From: an uncultured Collinsella sp.
Lineage (GTDB): Bacteria > Actinomycetota > Coriobacteriia > Coriobacteriales > Coriobacteriaceae
Reading direction: 5' to 3'
Length of the DNA: 16,236 bases
NCBI GenBank assembly: GCA_905197585.1
Contig: CAJJZO010000019.1
Location: 1 to 16,236, forward strand
Position numbers and translations under genes: made by a program. Every line of letters begins with the position of its first letter. The stretch's first letter is position 1. A model generated the notes under the pieces. That model searched no databases and was not told where the DNA came from. It worked only from the letters and a program-made list of their open reading frames with translations. Below are positions 14,160 to 16,236 of the stretch, piece after piece.

Positions 14160-15020
14160 ATGAATCCCATTACCATGAAGCTCGTCGTCGATGATTTGAT
14201 TCTGCAGGCTCTGCGCGAGGACATTACCTTTGAGGACGTGAGCACGGCGAGCGTGTGCCCCACGGCGCGTCCCGCCACGGTGGAGCTTATCGCCAAGGCC
14301 GATGGCATTATCGCGGGCCTGGATGTGTTCGCTCGCACCTTTGAGCTGCTGGATTCGCAGAGCTCGGTGCTGTTTGATGTTGCCGATGGTGACGAGGTGC
14401 ACGCCGGCGACCACGTGGGCCAGGTGCGCGGCGATGCGCGCGTACTGCTTTCGGGCGAGCGCGTGGCGCTCAACTACCTGCAGCGCATGAGCGGCATCGC
14501 TACTTACACGCATCGGATGGCAGCTGCGCTCGAGGGCACCAAGACCGTGCTTGTCGACACGCGCAAGACCACGCCGGGCATGCGTGTCTTCGAGAAGGCT
14601 GCAGTCGAGATCGGCGGTGGCAGCAACCACCGCTATAACCTGTCGACGGCTGTCATGCTCAAGGACAACCACATCGACGCCGCCGGTGGCGTGGCACGCG
14701 CGATTGAGATGGCGCGCGCCCATGCGTCGTTTACCGCGACGGTCGAGATTGAGTGCGAGAACCTGGATATGGTGCGCGAGGCAGTTGAGGCCGGTGCCGA
14801 TATCATCATGCTCGACAACATGACCCACGACGACATGGCTGCCGCGATTGAGCTTATCGCCGGTCGCGCCAAGACCGAGTGCTCGGGCAATGTGGATGCC
14901 AGCAATATCCGCGCCCTCGCCGACCTGGGCGTTGACTTTATCAGCTCGGGGGCGCTGACGCACTCTGCGCCGATTCTCGACCTCTCGCTTAAGCACCTTC
15001 GTCTGCTGGACGGTAAATAA
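14160..15020 (+). CDS. nadC: Nicotinate-nucleotide pyrophosphorylase (quinolinate phosphoribosyltransferase)
   Basis: NadC joins quinolinate and PRPP to nicotinate mononucleotide with loss of CO2, the last step of de novo pyridine ring synthesis. It has 286 residues, normal length. Signature segments: LSGERVALNYLQRMSGIAT (R101), VDTRKTTPGMR (R135, K136), GGGSNHRYNL (H157, R158), LKDNHI (K168, D169), VEIECENLD (E197, E199 region) and DIIMLDNM (D219). ATG 14160-14162 lies three bases after the nadB stop, with GGAGGAG inside the end of nadB six bases upstream. Its TAA shares one base with the niaR ATG. Confidence 0.97.
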   Translation: MNPITMKLVVDDLILQALREDITFEDVSTASVCPTARPATVELIAKADGIIAGLDVFARTFELLDSQSSVLFDVADGDEVHAGDHVGQVRGDARVLLSGERVALNYLQRMSGIATYTHRMAAALEGTKTVLVDTRKTTPGMRVFEKAAVEIGGGSNHRYNLSTAVMLKDNHIDAAGGVARAIEMARAHASFTATVEIECENLDMVREAVEAGADIIMLDNMTHDDMAAAIELIAGRAKTECSGNVDASNIRALADLGVDFISSGALTHSAPILDLSLKHLRLLDGK

Positions 15021-15565
15021 TGGACGCCCGCGAGCGTCGCCGTGCCATCATGGGCGTGCTCGAGGGAGCCAAAGACCCTGTCTCGGGCAGTGCGCTTGCT
15101 CGTGAGGTGGGTGTGAGCCGCCAGATTGTCGTGCAAGACATCGCCCTGCTGCGCGCCGATGGGCACGATATCGTGGCGACCAATCGCGGCTACGTGCTGC
15201 AGGAGGCCCCCAGCAGCCCCGCCGTGCCCACGCGCCTGGTCAAGGTGCACCATGGCATGGAGCAGGCAGGTGACGAGCTCACGAGCATCGTCGACGCGGG
15301 TGGTGCCGTGCTCAATGTAATCGTCAACCATCGCGTGTATGGCAAGATCACAGCCGATCTGGACATTCGCAACCGTCGCGATATTGAGCGCTATCTTGAG
15401 CGTATTGCCAGCGGCAAGAGCTTCCCGCTGCTGACGGTGACGAGTGGCTATCACTTCCATCGCATCGCGGCAGAAGACGAGCAGACCCTCGACGAGATCG
15501 AGACCATACTCAAGGAGAAAGGCTATCTTGCCGATTTAATGCCCTATGAGGATGATTTGTCCTAG
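15020..15565 (+). CDS. niaR: NiaR-type transcriptional repressor of NAD biosynthesis (HTH + 3H domain)
   Basis: A 181-residue nicotinate-responsive repressor of the YrxA/NiaR family. The N-terminal HTH_11 domain (about 5-60) has VSGSALAREVGVSRQIVVQDIALLRADG. The C-terminal 3H domain carries the expected metal/ligand residues: H78 and E86 (VHHGMEQAGDEL), H104 (NHRVYGKI), H145 and H147 (TSGYHFHRI). From memory, the Thermotoga homologue TM1602 binds a metal through matching residues. ATG 15020-15022 overlaps the nadC stop by one base, so it is translationally coupled. As last gene of nadABC it should repress its own operon through the palindrome at 11613-11656 when nicotinate is present. Confidence 0.94.
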   Translation: MDARERRRAIMGVLEGAKDPVSGSALAREVGVSRQIVVQDIALLRADGHDIVATNRGYVLQEAPSSPAVPTRLVKVHHGMEQAGDELTSIVDAGGAVLNVIVNHRVYGKITADLDIRNRRDIERYLERIASGKSFPLLTVTSGYHFHRIAAEDEQTLDEIETILKEKGYLADLMPYEDDLS

Positions 15566-15583
15566 CCCGATACTGTCTTAATA

Positions 15584-15650
15584 AGTTGCGGTGAAATAGT
15601 TCCTAAAATCGGCATCCAAGCCATAAAACAGGAACTATTCCACCGCAACT
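15584..15650. repeat. 67-bp inverted repeat downstream of niaR
   Basis: Arms of 21 bases (15584-15604 and 15630-15650) match at 20 positions around a 25-base loop. There is no T run after either arm, so it is not the terminator, which lies next to it. The loop contains GGC-ATCCAA-GCC. It looks like a palindromic intergenic repeat or miniature element; no target duplication is evident. Confidence 0.85.
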
Positions 15651-15688
15651 GCCAAGGGTCCCGCTCCAAATTAGCTGCCCACATATGC

Positions 15689-15728
15689 AAAAGGAGGCCT
15701 CCGCGGCGATGCGGAAGCCTCCTTTTTT
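15689..15728. terminator. Bidirectional rho-independent terminator for niaR and ferredoxin
   Basis: A 16-base stem (15689-15704 with 15711-15726, one C-A mismatch) with six-base loop GGCGAT. It starts with AAAA and ends in TTTTTT (15723-15728), so it can stop transcripts from both the nad operon (plus) and the convergent ferredoxin gene (minus). Confidence 0.9.
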
Positions 15729-15767
15729 GTGCACGGTGTACTTTTGAGTGTGCAAGTGGGGGAGTTG

Positions 15768-15953
15768 TTACTCCTCGACGATCTCGGTGATCGCGCCAGC
15801 GGGGCAAGCGTCCTGGCAAGCGCCACAGGCGACGCAGGAGTCCTCGTCAGCGACGGTAGCGACGTCCTGGAGCTCCAGAACGCCAGCGGGGCAGGAGTCG
15901 ACGCAAACGCCACAAGCGATGCACTCGTCGGCATCAATTACGGGATGAGCCAT
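15768..15953 (-). CDS. 2[4Fe-4S] ferredoxin
   Basis: A 61-residue bacterial (clostridial-type) low-potential electron carrier. Two classical cluster motifs: C11, C14, C17 with C21 (CIACGVCVDSCP) and C40, C43, C46 with C50 (CVACGACQDACP). The two halves are an internal duplication, as usual. It is very acidic at the C-terminus (ITEIVEE). ATG 15951-15953 has AGAGGA seven bases upstream; the frame is open to 16019 but the extra codons cover a likely promoter region and lack a ribosome site. Monocistronic. Possible partners include pyruvate:ferredoxin oxidoreductase or a hydrogenase, none of which is in the window. Confidence 0.96.
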   Translation of the reverse strand: MAHPVIDADECIACGVCVDSCPAGVLELQDVATVADEDSCVACGACQDACPAGAITEIVEE

Positions 15954-16014
15954 GGTAGTTTCCTCTCTGTTGACCGACGCTACAGACGATGCGCGCCGGT
16001 TTGATTCGGGCAAA

Positions 16015-16042
16015 AACATACCACGGGAGCGACCGTTTGCAA
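16015..16042 (-). promoter_or_regulatory. Probable ferredoxin promoter
   Basis: On the minus strand TTGCAA (16037-16042) and TATGTT (16015-16020) are separated by 16 bases; each matches the sigma-70-type consensus at four of six positions. The leader to the ferredoxin ATG would be about 55 bases. No other gene is supported between 15954 and 16236. Confidence 0.4.
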
Positions 16043-16177
16043 TACCCTCTGGCCGGCATCTTCATACCGTTCGCCGAGTATGCCAAGGTTTACTAAAAAA
16101 TGCGCAGGTGGGGCCGTTGAGCTGCGCAAATGTTAGCTAAAGATGACTTGAAATATAGGGCGATTGAGCGTGCTTGC

Positions 16178-16223
16178 GGAAACCGCATCCCATTATTTTG
16201 TCGAAAAACGGGTTGCAGTTTCC
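16178..16223. repeat. Fourth REP-like hairpin element
   Basis: Arms GGAAACCGCATCCC (16178-16191) and GGGTTGCAGTTTCC (16210-16223) with a loop of exactly 18 bases (16192-16209). The architecture and arm words match the array at 1138-1306 almost 15 kb away; the left arm is the exact complement of the right arm of the second element there (1231-1244). Twelve of 14 positions pair by Watson-Crick or G-U rules. Confidence 0.85.
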
Positions 16224-16236
16224 GGTTAGGCCCGCT

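Overview
The window looks like chromosomal DNA of a high-GC gut Actinomycetota, most likely a Collinsella-type Coriobacteriia. This is inferred from gene content and protein flavour (hyp genes with NikR, a nadA-nadB-nadC-niaR operon, a GHKL/LytTR pair, many intergenic hairpins); there is no rRNA or other marker to prove it.

Layout. (1) Positions 1-1348 are accessory. An IS110-family transposase on the minus strand is broken at about position 77, where what looks like the end of an IS21-type element enters from outside the window. Behind it lie a structured stretch that could encode the IS110 bridge RNA, an imperfect tandem repeat, and a three-unit array of REP-like hairpins. (2) Positions 1349-8077, all minus strand, form a nickel and [NiFe]-hydrogenase maturation block. 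Read in transcription order it is a small helical His-bearing protein, nikR with a His/Cys-rich N-terminal extension, a 79-bp giant hairpin, hypF, hypC, hypD, hypE and a HAD phosphatase. HypF and HypE make the thiocarboxamide that becomes the Fe-bound cyanide, and HypC and HypD carry the Fe(CN)2CO precursor. No hydrogenase subunits and no hypA or hypB are present in the window. (3) Thioredoxin (minus) is divergent from an unrecognised 191-aa protein (plus) that resembles a uracil-DNA glycosylase fold without its catalytic motifs. (4) Positions 9406-11405 (minus) carry a one-base-overlapping pair: a LytTR response regulator followed by a multi-membrane-span GHKL histidine kinase. (5) Positions 11592-15565 (plus) are the de novo NAD operon nadA-nadB-nadC-niaR. 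A 19-bp-arm perfect palindrome has a plausible promoter -35 at its centre and a -10 just past its edge, a clear autoregulatory arrangement for NiaR. (6) A long hairpin and a bidirectional terminator separate niaR from a convergent 2[4Fe-4S] ferredoxin. The window ends in a fourth copy of the REP-like hairpin.

The most notable non-coding signal is the REP-like family: four 45-46-bp elements with 13-14-bp arms and an invariant 18-base loop, three of them in tandem at about 62-bp period with 16-base gaps. The most notable coding signals are the His/Cys-tailed NikR with its coupled small partner, and the apparent UDG-like pseudoenzyme.
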